Shown: positions 24,283 to 31,381 of the stretch, one piece after another | Numbering within the stretch: the stretch's first letter is position 1 | Layout: each line of letters opens with the position of its first letter | DNA from: Prevotella sp. UBA746 | GTDB taxonomy: Bacteria; Bacteroidota; Bacteroidia; Bacteroidales; Bacteroidaceae | Direction of reading: 5' to 3' | Length of the DNA: 35,525 nt | NCBI GenBank assembly: GCA_002298545.1 | Contig: DBKQ01000034.1 | Span: forward strand, 6,158-41,682 | The notes under the pieces: model-generated | Told to the model about the DNA's origin: nothing | Seen by the model: only the letters and a program-made list of their open reading frames with translations | The model's database searches: none | Position numbers and translations under genes: made by a program

Positions 24283-24984
24283 ATGACGGCAAGTGAATTC
24301 TTCAAGAAACTGATGAGCGGAAAGTTCTGGGCAAACATCGTGGCGATGTTCGGAGCTGTTGTATTGCTGTGTCTCGGAGTGAAGTTCGGACTTGACATAT
24401 ATACTCACCATGGTGAGGAGATAGAAGTGCCAAGCATTAAACATAAACTCTTCAGCGATGCAGAACAACTACTTTCAAACCGTGGACTTAAAATCGCTGT
24501 GGTCGATACTGGATATGTGCGCTCGTTGCCGCCAGACTGCATTCTGGAACAGGTCGTTCCGGCTGGATCAAAAGTGAAGAGGGGTAGGGTGGTATACGTT
24601 ATAGTAAATGCCAGCCATTCCCTAATGATTGCATTGCCGGATCTTATCGACAACAACTCTTATCGTGAGGCAAAGGCTAATCTCGTAGCCATGGGATTCA
24701 AAGTCGGACCGCCGCAGTACGTCCCCGGAGAGAAAGACTGGGTCTATGGCATCACTTGTCGTGGAAGAAACCTGCACAACGGTGAAAGAGTGTCGGTTGA
24801 TGAAGTACTGACCATTCAGGTAGGTAACGGAGAGATGAATATGGACGAGGATATAACATATACTGATCCTGAATATGCTCCGTCCGGCGACTCGATAAAT
24901 TCTCAGCATCATCATGCCGAACCTGAAATAGAGGAAGGAGTGGGAGGAAAAGACGAGTTCGAGGTAGTTACCGGGCCGGAATAG
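24283..24984 (+). CDS. Membrane-anchored PASTA domain protein
   Basis: The protein has 233 residues. One transmembrane helix (about 14-37, FWANIVAMFGAVVLLCLGV) anchors it, with the rest outside the cytoplasm. Two PASTA repeats follow: about 45-110 (IEVPSIKHKLFSDAEQLLSNRGL, QVVPAGSKVKRGRVVYVIV) and about 115-185 (ALPDLIDNNSYREAKANLVAMGF, GERVSVDEVLTIQVG). PASTA domains bind peptidoglycan-like ligands in Gram-positive kinases and PBPs; here there is no kinase or transpeptidase domain. The C-terminus is acidic with a short histidine run. The ATG at 24283 is chosen because upstream codons cross the terminator and promoter. The order PASTA, rluD, ddl, acyltransferase recurs in Bacteroidetes and suggests a cell-envelope role. 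Confidence 0.88.
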   Translation: MTASEFFKKLMSGKFWANIVAMFGAVVLLCLGVKFGLDIYTHHGEEIEVPSIKHKLFSDAEQLLSNRGLKIAVVDTGYVRSLPPDCILEQVVPAGSKVKRGRVVYVIVNASHSLMIALPDLIDNNSYREAKANLVAMGFKVGPPQYVPGEKDWVYGITCRGRNLHNGERVSVDEVLTIQVGNGEMNMDEDITYTDPEYAPSGDSINSQHHHAEPEIEEGVGGKDEFEVVTGPE

Positions 24985-25069
24985 AATATCCTTCGAAACT
25001 CCAGCGTGTTTCTATCGCTCCATTTAGTCTTACAGCCCCATAAGTAGCATTACTCCAAAAAGAAGAAAA

Positions 25070-26143
25070 ATGACAGACAATATAACATCTCCGGAACTTG
25101 AAGAAGAGCTCTCCGATGACGAAAACGGTCAGCTTTACGAACACATGCGCATCGTTGTCGACAAAGGACAGGTGCCGTTGCGTATCGACAAGTTCATGAC
25201 AGAGAAATTGCAGCACTCCAGCCGTAACCGTATACAGAAAGCTGCCGACTCGGGATTCGTTCATGTAAACGACAAGCCCGTAAAGAGCAACTACAAGGTG
25301 CGCCCGCTCGATGTCATTACGCTGATGCTCGACCGTCCGCAACACGACAGCAGTATCGAGCCGGAGGATATACCTCTAAATATAGTATATGAAGACTCCG
25401 AACTGATGGTTGTAAACAAGCCGGCGGGCATGGTCGTACATCCGGGATGTGGCAATTATCATGGTACTCTCGTTAATGCCGTGGCATGGCATCTTAAAGA
25501 TGTGCCAGACTACGACCCTAACGACCCGGAAGTGGGACTGGTTCACCGAATAGACAAAGATACCAGCGGACTACTCGTCGTGGCAAAAACGCCATTGGCA
25601 AAGACAAAGCTTGGAGTACAGTTCTTCAACAAGACAACACACCGCAGCTACAATGCCCTGGTATGGGGAAACTTTCCTGAAGACGAGGGACGTATAGAAG
25701 GCAATATCGGCAGGGATCCGAAAGACAGACTTCGGATGACGGTATTCCCGCCAGACTCCGGAATAGGAAAAACGGCTGTTACCCACTATCGTGTAATCGA
25801 GCGCTTCGGTTATGTTACTCTCGTGGAATGTATTCTCGAGACAGGTCGTACGCATCAGATTCGTGCCCATATGAAGCATATCGGTCATCCGCTATTCAGC
25901 GACGAGCGCTATGGCGGCAATGAAATACTGCGTGGAGAGCGTTGTGGCAGCTATCAGCAGTTTATACGCAACTGTTTCAAAATCTGTCCGCGACAGGCTC
26001 TGCATGCCAAGACCCTCGGGTTTGTACATCCCAAGTCGGGCAAGCAGATGGATTTTACATCGGAACTGCCGGAAGACATGACGATGCTACTGGAAAAGTG
26101 GCGAAGAAGGAGCGCGCCCCAAAGCCCCCTCCAACTCCCCTAA
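25070..26143 (+). CDS. rluD: RluA/RluD family 23S rRNA pseudouridine synthase
   Basis: This enzyme isomerises uridine to pseudouridine in large-subunit rRNA. The protein has 357 residues. An S4 RNA-binding domain (about 35-90, LRIDKFMTEKLQHSSRNRIQ) is followed by the catalytic domain with VVNKPAGMVVHPG, the catalytic Asp in GLVHRIDKDTSGLLVVAKT, and ETGRTHQIRAHMKHIGHPLFSD. The exact site (the RluD positions in helix 69 or another) cannot be settled by eye. The last dozen residues (APQSPLQLP) are encoded by a 21-bp repeat that also supplies the stop codon, so the native C-terminus was probably replaced. Confidence 0.92.
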   Translation: MTDNITSPELEEELSDDENGQLYEHMRIVVDKGQVPLRIDKFMTEKLQHSSRNRIQKAADSGFVHVNDKPVKSNYKVRPLDVITLMLDRPQHDSSIEPEDIPLNIVYEDSELMVVNKPAGMVVHPGCGNYHGTLVNAVAWHLKDVPDYDPNDPEVGLVHRIDKDTSGLLVVAKTPLAKTKLGVQFFNKTTHRSYNALVWGNFPEDEGRIEGNIGRDPKDRLRMTVFPPDSGIGKTAVTHYRVIERFGYVTLVECILETGRTHQIRAHMKHIGHPLFSDERYGGNEILRGERCGSYQQFIRNCFKICPRQALHAKTLGFVHPKSGKQMDFTSELPEDMTMLLEKWRRRSAPQSPLQLP

Positions 26144-26171
26144 AGCCCCCTCCAACTCCCCCAAGGGGGAG
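26121..26171. repeat. Two 21-bp repeats and a C/G-rich palindrome at the end of rluD
   Basis: 26121-26141 and 26142-26162 are adjacent copies (AAAGCCCCCTCCAACTCCCC plus T or C). The second runs into CTCCCCC-AA-GGGGGAG (26156-26171), a 7-bp hairpin. The rluD stop codon spans the junction of the two copies. Confidence 0.85.
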
Positions 26172-26207
26172 AGAGCTGACCAGGCAAGGGCTGTTATAAT
26201 ATTGCTT

Positions 26208-26252
26208 TCAGCCTCTCAGTCCTCCCAGCACTCCCAGCACTCCCAGCACTCC
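26208..26252 (+). repeat. 9-nt tandem array before ddl
   Basis: Five consecutive 9-mers: TCAGCCTCT, CAGTCCTCC and three identical CAGCACTCC units. The array ends 32 nt before the ddl ATG. Confidence 0.85.
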
Positions 26253-26284
26253 CAAAGAAAATAACAAAAAAACACCATATCATT

Positions 26285-27301
26285 ATGAAAAATCTAAAAA
26301 GAACAATAGCCATCGTTTGTGGTGGCGACTCATCAGAGCACGACGTGTCACTGCGCTCGGCACAGGGACTCTATTCTTTCTTCGACAAAGAGCGTTACAA
26401 TGTATATATCGTTGACATGAAGGGCAACGACTGGCACGTTGAGCTCCACGATGGAACTACGGCACCTATCGACCGCAACGACTTCTCGTTTATGGAAAAC
26501 GGCAAACTCGTTCTCTTCGACTATGCCTACATAACAATCCACGGCACTCCGGGCGAGAATGGTATCCTTCAGGGATATTTCGAACTCATCCATTTGCCTT
26601 ATTCTACAAGCGGTGTTCTCGTCGAGGCTATGACATTCGACAAGTTCGTACTCAATCAGTACCTGCGTGGTTATGGCGTCAGCGTTGCCGATAGCCTGCT
26701 CATCCGTAAGGGATATGAGGCTCTTGTAAGCGACGACGAGATTGAAGAAAAAATCGGTATGCCGTGTTTCGTTAAACCTGCTGCCGACGGTAGTAGCTTC
26801 GGTGTATCTAAGGTGAAGAACAAAGACCAGCTCGCTCCGGCAATCCGCAAGGCAATCATGGAGAGCGACGACGTGATGGTAGAGAAGTTTATCGATGGTA
26901 CTGAGATTTCTATCGGTTGCTACAAGACTCGCGAGAAGACTGTAGTGTTCCCAGCCACAGAGGTTGTTACACAAAATGAATTCTTCGATTATGATGCCAA
27001 GTACAACGGTAAGGTAACGGAGATTACCCCGGCTCGTCTCAGCAAGGAGACTACTGAAAGGGTGAACGAGATAACGAGTCATATCTACGACATTCTTCAT
27101 TGCAATGGTATCATCCGCATCGACTATATCATAAGCCGCGGCATGGGAAGCAACGGAGAGGAAGTAGACAAGGTGAACATGATTGAGATAAACACCACAC
27201 CGGGAATGACTGCCACAAGCTTCATTCCGCAGCAGGTTAAGGCCGCTGGACTTAGCATGACTGATGTCTTGACTGACATTGTGGAGAACCAGTTCAGATA
27301 A
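26285..27301 (+). CDS. ddl: D-alanine--D-alanine ligase
   Basis: This ATP-grasp enzyme makes D-Ala-D-Ala for the peptidoglycan stem peptide. The protein has 338 residues. The N-terminal part is AIVCGGDSSEHDVSLRSAQG and the serine loop region is HGTPGENGILQGYFELIHLPYSTSG. The ATP-grasp core includes CFVKPAADGSSFGVSKV, and the C-terminal metal and phosphate site is NMIEINTTPGMTATS. Its substrate is later added to the UDP-muramyl tripeptide by MurF, which is also in this window (34.0 kb). Confidence 0.96.
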   Translation: MKNLKRTIAIVCGGDSSEHDVSLRSAQGLYSFFDKERYNVYIVDMKGNDWHVELHDGTTAPIDRNDFSFMENGKLVLFDYAYITIHGTPGENGILQGYFELIHLPYSTSGVLVEAMTFDKFVLNQYLRGYGVSVADSLLIRKGYEALVSDDEIEEKIGMPCFVKPAADGSSFGVSKVKNKDQLAPAIRKAIMESDDVMVEKFIDGTEISIGCYKTREKTVVFPATEVVTQNEFFDYDAKYNGKVTEITPARLSKETTERVNEITSHIYDILHCNGIIRIDYIISRGMGSNGEEVDKVNMIEINTTPGMTATSFIPQQVKAAGLSMTDVLTDIVENQFR

Positions 27302-27317
27302 TCTGTATTGGCTCTGA

Positions 27318-27439
27318 AGTCTTATAGGATTATTAGTCTTATTTGTCTATTAGTCTTATTTGTCTATTAGTCTTATATCTCTTATTAGTCCTATAGGTCT
27401 TATATGTCTTATTAGTCTTATATGTCTTATTAGTCTTAT
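27318..27439 (+). repeat. 9-nt tandem array before the acyltransferase gene
   Basis: About 13 units of the type AGTCTTATT, TGTCTTATA or GGTCTTATA run from 27318 to 27439. Two units are shortened to 8 nt (TGTCTATT). The last part is an 18-nt pair (AGTCTTATA + TGTCTTATT) repeated. The array starts 17 nt after the ddl stop and ends 18 nt before the next ATG. Confidence 0.9.
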
Positions 27440-27456
27440 ATAAATCATAAAAAGCT

Positions 27457-28611
27457 ATGACAATTCCTTCAATTTACGACGATATCCGTCCTTTCGAACC
27501 AAACGAACTGCCCGACGTATACAAGCGTCTGCTTGCAAATGAGCAGTTCCGTCAGGTTCTGGCATATCTGTATCCGGGTGTGCCTGTAGAGGCAATAGGA
27601 AGTAAAATGTCAGAATGTAAGACATGTCTTGATTTTCAGCTCGCTTTCTGTTATAAGTTTCTTGAAACGCTTATGGCAAAGGCAAGCAAGGGGCTGGACA
27701 TGGATGTTAAGGATGTTGATGTAACGAAACGCTACACCTTCGTCAGCAACCACCGCGATATCGTGCTTGATTCGGCGCTGCTCGACAAACTGCTTTACGA
27801 TGCAGGATTCAAGACAACTTGCGAGATTGCTATCGGCGACAACCTTCTTTCCTTGCCGTGGGTAAAGGATTTGGTAAGGCTCAACAAGTCCTTCATCGTG
27901 CAGCGTTCTCTTCCGCCTCGCGAGATGTTGATGGCGAGCAAGAAGATGGCTGAATACATGCATTTTGTTATTAAGGAAAAGAACGACAATATATGGATTG
28001 CTCAGCGAGAGGGTAGGGCAAAGGATTCCAACGACCATACGCAGCCCGCAGTTCTCAAGATGATGGCGATGGGCGGCGAAGGGTCGCCTGTAGAACGCCT
28101 TATGCAATTACACATCGTACCGCTGGCTATCTCTTATGAGTATGACCCTTGTGACTTCCTTAAGGCTGCCGAGTTCCAGCTGAAGCGTGATGTTGAGGGA
28201 TGGAAGAAGTCGGCTGCCGATGATGTAAACAGTATGCGCACCGGTATTATGGGATATAAGGGACGTGTTCATTATCATTGTGCACCGTGTATCGACGAAT
28301 TCCTCGAAAACCTCTCGCCGGATATCCCCAAGACTAAGGTCTTTGATGTTATTGCAGAACATATCGATAATGAGATTTTCCGCAATTACCGCCTTTATCC
28401 TTCCAATTACATCGCTCTCGACTTGCTCGAAGGTTCGTCGGCACATGCCGGAGAATATTCAGCCGAAGATGCAGCGGCGTTCGGGAAATATATCGACGGA
28501 CAATTGGCAAAGATAGATATACCAAACAAGGATGAGGCTTTCCTTCGAGAGCGTATGCTCACTATGTATGCCAATCCTGCACGTAATTATCTTTCCGTTG
28601 CCGGAAAATAG
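27457..28611 (+). CDS. PlsC-like acyltransferase of a Bacteroidetes type
   Basis: The protein has 384 residues. The likely role is transfer of an acyl group to a lysophospholipid or related lipid at the membrane. The acceptor motif reads SNHRDIVLDS (about 97-106), which gives H-x5-D rather than the usual H-x4-D. The second conserved block reads IAQREGRAKDSND in place of the common F-P-E-G-T-R-S. The protein is longer than standard PlsC (about 240 residues) and has a C-terminal extension of unknown role (from about 290). No strong transmembrane helix is seen. A 14-bp gap links it to the NigD-like gene. The exact substrate is uncertain. Confidence 0.8.
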   Translation: MTIPSIYDDIRPFEPNELPDVYKRLLANEQFRQVLAYLYPGVPVEAIGSKMSECKTCLDFQLAFCYKFLETLMAKASKGLDMDVKDVDVTKRYTFVSNHRDIVLDSALLDKLLYDAGFKTTCEIAIGDNLLSLPWVKDLVRLNKSFIVQRSLPPREMLMASKKMAEYMHFVIKEKNDNIWIAQREGRAKDSNDHTQPAVLKMMAMGGEGSPVERLMQLHIVPLAISYEYDPCDFLKAAEFQLKRDVEGWKKSAADDVNSMRTGIMGYKGRVHYHCAPCIDEFLENLSPDIPKTKVFDVIAEHIDNEIFRNYRLYPSNYIALDLLEGSSAHAGEYSAEDAAAFGKYIDGQLAKIDIPNKDEAFLRERMLTMYANPARNYLSVAGK

Positions 28612-28625
28612 AATGAGTGAAACAG

Positions 28626-29354
28626 ATGAGTAAGGTTTCAATATCCAAGCCTGCCGTTGCCTGTCTCTTTTCGGCATTGCTCGTAGCATGTCTCGTGGCA
28701 TGTGGCAATGATCCGTATGATACGGGCGACGGCAGTCTCTCTTATATGAGAGCCGATTTCGTAGAGGTCTCCACTAACTCCAGTGCCGAGGCGGTATCTG
28801 CCGTTTCCGACGACGGAAAGATTCTAACTCTTTCGCCGGCTATCGGGGCAGACTGGCTTACGGCTAAGGATTCTGTCTACCGTGCCTTGCTTTATTATAA
28901 TGTGGCTGAAGGAATGGATGCCGAACTTGTTGGCGAAGCAACGGTAAAGCCTATTGCCGTCGGCAGCGTCATTGTGCCGAATGTCTTTGATGCGACAGGA
29001 GGCAATCGTGTGTATCCTGTTGATCCCGTAACTTTTGAGTCTGCATGGATGAGCAAGAACGGCAGGTATCTTAATCTCGACATCTCTGTTAAGGTAGGAG
29101 CGAAGGACGGCAAAATTGGTTCCCAGTCTATTGGCGTCGCTTATGTGGGGAGCCAAATGGGGAGCGATGGCTCCGCCGTACATAGACTTGTCTTTGTACA
29201 TGGTCAGAACGGAGTGCCGGAGTATTATTCCAGTCAGGCATACGTCAGTATTCCGCTTTATCGCATGCCGTATGCCGTTACGAAGGCAGACCGCATTGAA
29301 ATCACGGTTAACGGCTATGATGGAAAGGTAACAAAGACTTTTGTTGTCGAATAG
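28626..29354 (+). CDS. NigD-like lipoprotein
   Basis: The protein has 242 residues. A lipoprotein signal ends in the lipobox LVAC/GND (cysteine about residue 26). The following NDPYDTGDGSLSYMRADFVE is typical of the NigD family N-terminal part, and two beta-rich modules make up the rest. NigD proteins are known from a Bacteroides bacteriocin-associated operon, but the family is widespread and mostly uncharacterised. It should be lipid-anchored in the outer membrane or inner leaflet of the envelope. The ATG at 28626 is preferred over a GTG three codons upstream. A 9-nt array starts at its stop codon. Confidence 0.85.
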   Translation: MSKVSISKPAVACLFSALLVACLVACGNDPYDTGDGSLSYMRADFVEVSTNSSAEAVSAVSDDGKILTLSPAIGADWLTAKDSVYRALLYYNVAEGMDAELVGEATVKPIAVGSVIVPNVFDATGGNRVYPVDPVTFESAWMSKNGRYLNLDISVKVGAKDGKIGSQSIGVAYVGSQMGSDGSAVHRLVFVHGQNGVPEYYSSQAYVSIPLYRMPYAVTKADRIEITVNGYDGKVTKTFVVE

Positions 29355-29404
29355 TCTGTCGGCTTATTAGTCTTATTGGTCCTATCAGTCCTATTAATTC
29401 TATA
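29353..29404 (+). repeat. 9-nt tandem array before folP
   Basis: Units are AGTCTGTCG, a shortened GCTTATT, then AGTCTTATT, GGTCCTATC, AGTCCTATT, AATTCTATA. It begins within the TAG stop of the NigD-like gene and ends 13 nt before the folP ATG. Confidence 0.75.
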
Positions 29405-29417
29405 AAAAACAACAATC

Positions 29418-30281
29418 ATGTCAACAATAAATGCTAACGGACAACTCATTGACCTGTCTGAACCTCAGGTGATGGGTATCCTTAATGTTACTCCAGACTC
29501 TTTTTATGCCGGCAGTCGCAAGCAGTCGGAGAATGAAATTGCGTCGCGTGCCGACCAGATTATACGTGAGGGCGGTTCGATTATCGATATCGGAGCCTTC
29601 TCCACTCGTCCCGGTGCTGCTCAAGTCTCGGCAGAGGAGGAGATGGAACGAATGCGCCGCGCTCTGAAAATCGTTCGTGGCGTTCAGCCTGATGCCGTGT
29701 TGAGCATCGACACTTTCCGTCCGGAGATTGCAAAAATGGCGGTTGAGGAATATGGCGCAGCAATAATAAATGATGTCTCGGAGGGAAACATCAACGGAGC
29801 CTTCGGCGGTGCCGATGCCACAAATCCTAACGGCGAAACGGAAGAGAACGACAGTAGGTATCCGGCAATCTTCCGTATGGTTGCCAAACTTGGAGTTCCG
29901 TATATCCTTATGTCTACTCATGGCGAGATGCGCGATATAATGATGAATTTTGCAAGAGAGGTGCAGCAGCTTCGCGATCTTGGAGCAAAGGATATAATCC
30001 TCGACCCCGGATTCGGCTTCGGCAAGACCTTAGAGCAAAACTATTCTTTGCTTAATAACATGGAGCAACTGCTGGAGTTCAACCTTCCGCTTCTTGTTGG
30101 AGTATCGCGAAAGTCAATGATTTTCAAGCTTTTCGGCACTTCGCCTGCCGAGGCTCTCAATGGTACTTCGGTCATCAACACTATTTCCCTGCTCAAGGGT
30201 GCATCCATCCTTAGGGTTCACGACGTCAGGGAATGTGTAGAGGCTGTATCCATTGTCAAGGCTATGAAGGGAGATGCTTAG
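29418..30281 (+). CDS. folP: Dihydropteroate synthase
   Basis: This folate-pathway enzyme joins p-aminobenzoate with the pterin pyrophosphate and is the sulfonamide target. The protein has 287 residues. Signature blocks are VMGILNVTPDSFYAGSR, IIDIGAFSTRPGA, VLSIDTFRPEIA, IINDVSEG, ILDPGFGFGKT and LVGVSRKSM. There is a longer polar insert after IINDVSEGNINGA (about 123-150), ahead of FRMVAKLGVPYILMSTHG. cdaA follows 69 bp downstream, a frequent pairing in Bacteroidetes. Confidence 0.96.
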   Translation: MSTINANGQLIDLSEPQVMGILNVTPDSFYAGSRKQSENEIASRADQIIREGGSIIDIGAFSTRPGAAQVSAEEEMERMRRALKIVRGVQPDAVLSIDTFRPEIAKMAVEEYGAAIINDVSEGNINGAFGGADATNPNGETEENDSRYPAIFRMVAKLGVPYILMSTHGEMRDIMMNFAREVQQLRDLGAKDIILDPGFGFGKTLEQNYSLLNNMEQLLEFNLPLLVGVSRKSMIFKLFGTSPAEALNGTSVINTISLLKGASILRVHDVRECVEAVSIVKAMKGDA

Positions 30282-30350
30282 ACTGTGTTTCTCTTCCGCT
30301 CCCCTATGGAATGTGTGATCGTTTTATTAAAACAATAGGTCGTTTTTAAG

Positions 30351-31124
30351 ATGTTTGAATTTGGTATAAAAGATATTATAGATATATTCTGCGTCGCCTT
30401 GATGCTCTATTATCTCTATCGCCTGATGAAGGAGTCGCGCTCGCTCAACGTCTTTATCGGTATCATTGTGTTTGTCATCATTTGGCTTTTCGTGAGTCAG
30501 GTGCTCGAGATGCGTCTCTTGGGTAGCATCATGGACAAGCTGGTCAGTGTGGGAGTCATCGCCCTTATCATTATCTTTCAGGAGGAGATTAGGAAATTCC
30601 TCTATTCTCTTGGTGCCCACCAGAGGATGAGGGGACTTGTTCGCCTCTTCTCGTCTGGCAGCAAAAACCGTAAGCTTATGGACAAGAAGGCTATTATGCC
30701 TATCGTGATGGCTTGTATCAACATGAGCCGCGGCAAGGTGGGCGCACTTATCGTCATCGAGCGCACCGTGTCGCTTGAGGATATTATAGATACCGGCGAC
30801 CTTATCGATGCTAACATCAACCAGCGGCTTATAGAGAATATCTTCTTCAAGAATTCTCCGCTCCACGACGGTGCCATGGTCGTATCGAAACGCCGTATTG
30901 TTGCTGCCGGCTGTATTTTGCCGGTTAGCCACAATACTGACATCCCTAAGGAACTCGGACTGCGCCACCGGGCTGCTCTCGGCATCTCGCAAGACAGCGA
31001 TGCCATTGCCATCGTCGTGTCTGAAGAAACGGGAGGTATCTCGGTTGCAATAAAAGGTGAGTTCCGCCTGCGTGTTTCCGGCGAATTGCTGGAGAGTATC
31101 CTTACTAAGGAACTGATTGAATAA
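30351..31124 (+). CDS. cdaA: Membrane diadenylate cyclase (c-di-AMP synthase)
   Basis: This enzyme makes the second messenger c-di-AMP from two ATP. The protein has 257 residues. Two to three N-terminal membrane helices (about 5-25, 32-52 and 60-78) are followed by the DAC domain. Catalytic motifs are Asp173-Gly174-Ala175 in SPLHDGAMV and Arg205-His206-Arg207 in LGLRHRAALG. CdaR-type regulator and phosphodiesterase genes are not adjacent in this window. The gene ends just before copy 2 of the palindromic element, which may act as its terminator. Confidence 0.95.
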   Translation: MFEFGIKDIIDIFCVALMLYYLYRLMKESRSLNVFIGIIVFVIIWLFVSQVLEMRLLGSIMDKLVSVGVIALIIIFQEEIRKFLYSLGAHQRMRGLVRLFSSGSKNRKLMDKKAIMPIVMACINMSRGKVGALIVIERTVSLEDIIDTGDLIDANINQRLIENIFFKNSPLHDGAMVVSKRRIVAAGCILPVSHNTDIPKELGLRHRAALGISQDSDAIAIVVSEETGGISVAIKGEFRLRVSGELLESILTKELIE

Positions 31125-31129
31125 TAAAG

Positions 31130-31239
31130 AAAAAAGTTTTTTCGCAATTTTACCCTCACACCCTCACACATAGCCCCGAAAGCTCCTGTTTATCGAGGTT
31201 TCAGATGGTGAGGGATAGTGTGAGGGATGGTGAGGGTAA
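31130..31239 (-). repeat. Dispersed palindromic element, copy 2
   Basis: Read on the minus strand it aligns with copy 1 at 10155-10254 over its whole length. Shared parts are a leading CCCTCACACT-like segment, GAAACC-CGATAAACAG, then ATGTGTGAGGGTGTGAGGGT and AAAA...CTTTTTTCTTTA. It carries about 12 extra nt of CCCTCACC-type repeat. It begins a few bases after the cdaA stop; the plus-strand hairpin is followed by a T-rich stretch and could end cdaA transcription. Confidence 0.8.
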
Positions 31240-31341
31240 ACATAGATTCTATTTTTTTGAAATCTTGCAGATTTATAACAGCGCAAATAGTTAATCTGAT
31301 TTTTATTTGCATGTTTTGTTTTTAATTTGAAAGCATTTTTA

Positions 31342-31349
31342 TACCTTTG
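31342..31349 (+). promoter_or_regulatory. Probable -7 box of proBA
   Basis: TACCTTTG matches TAnnTTTG 32 nt before the proB ATG. TTTG elements lie at spacings 12 and 23, neither ideal. Confidence 0.5.
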
Positions 31350-31381
31350 CATCTATATAGTAAGAAGAAATGAAGAAATAG

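Noticed and set aside
30602..31171. 189-codon minus-strand ORF beginning MCEGVRVK
   Set aside because: It is a shadow of cdaA, and its start comes from the palindromic element. The similar N-terminus of a frame at 10213 shows only the repeat homology.
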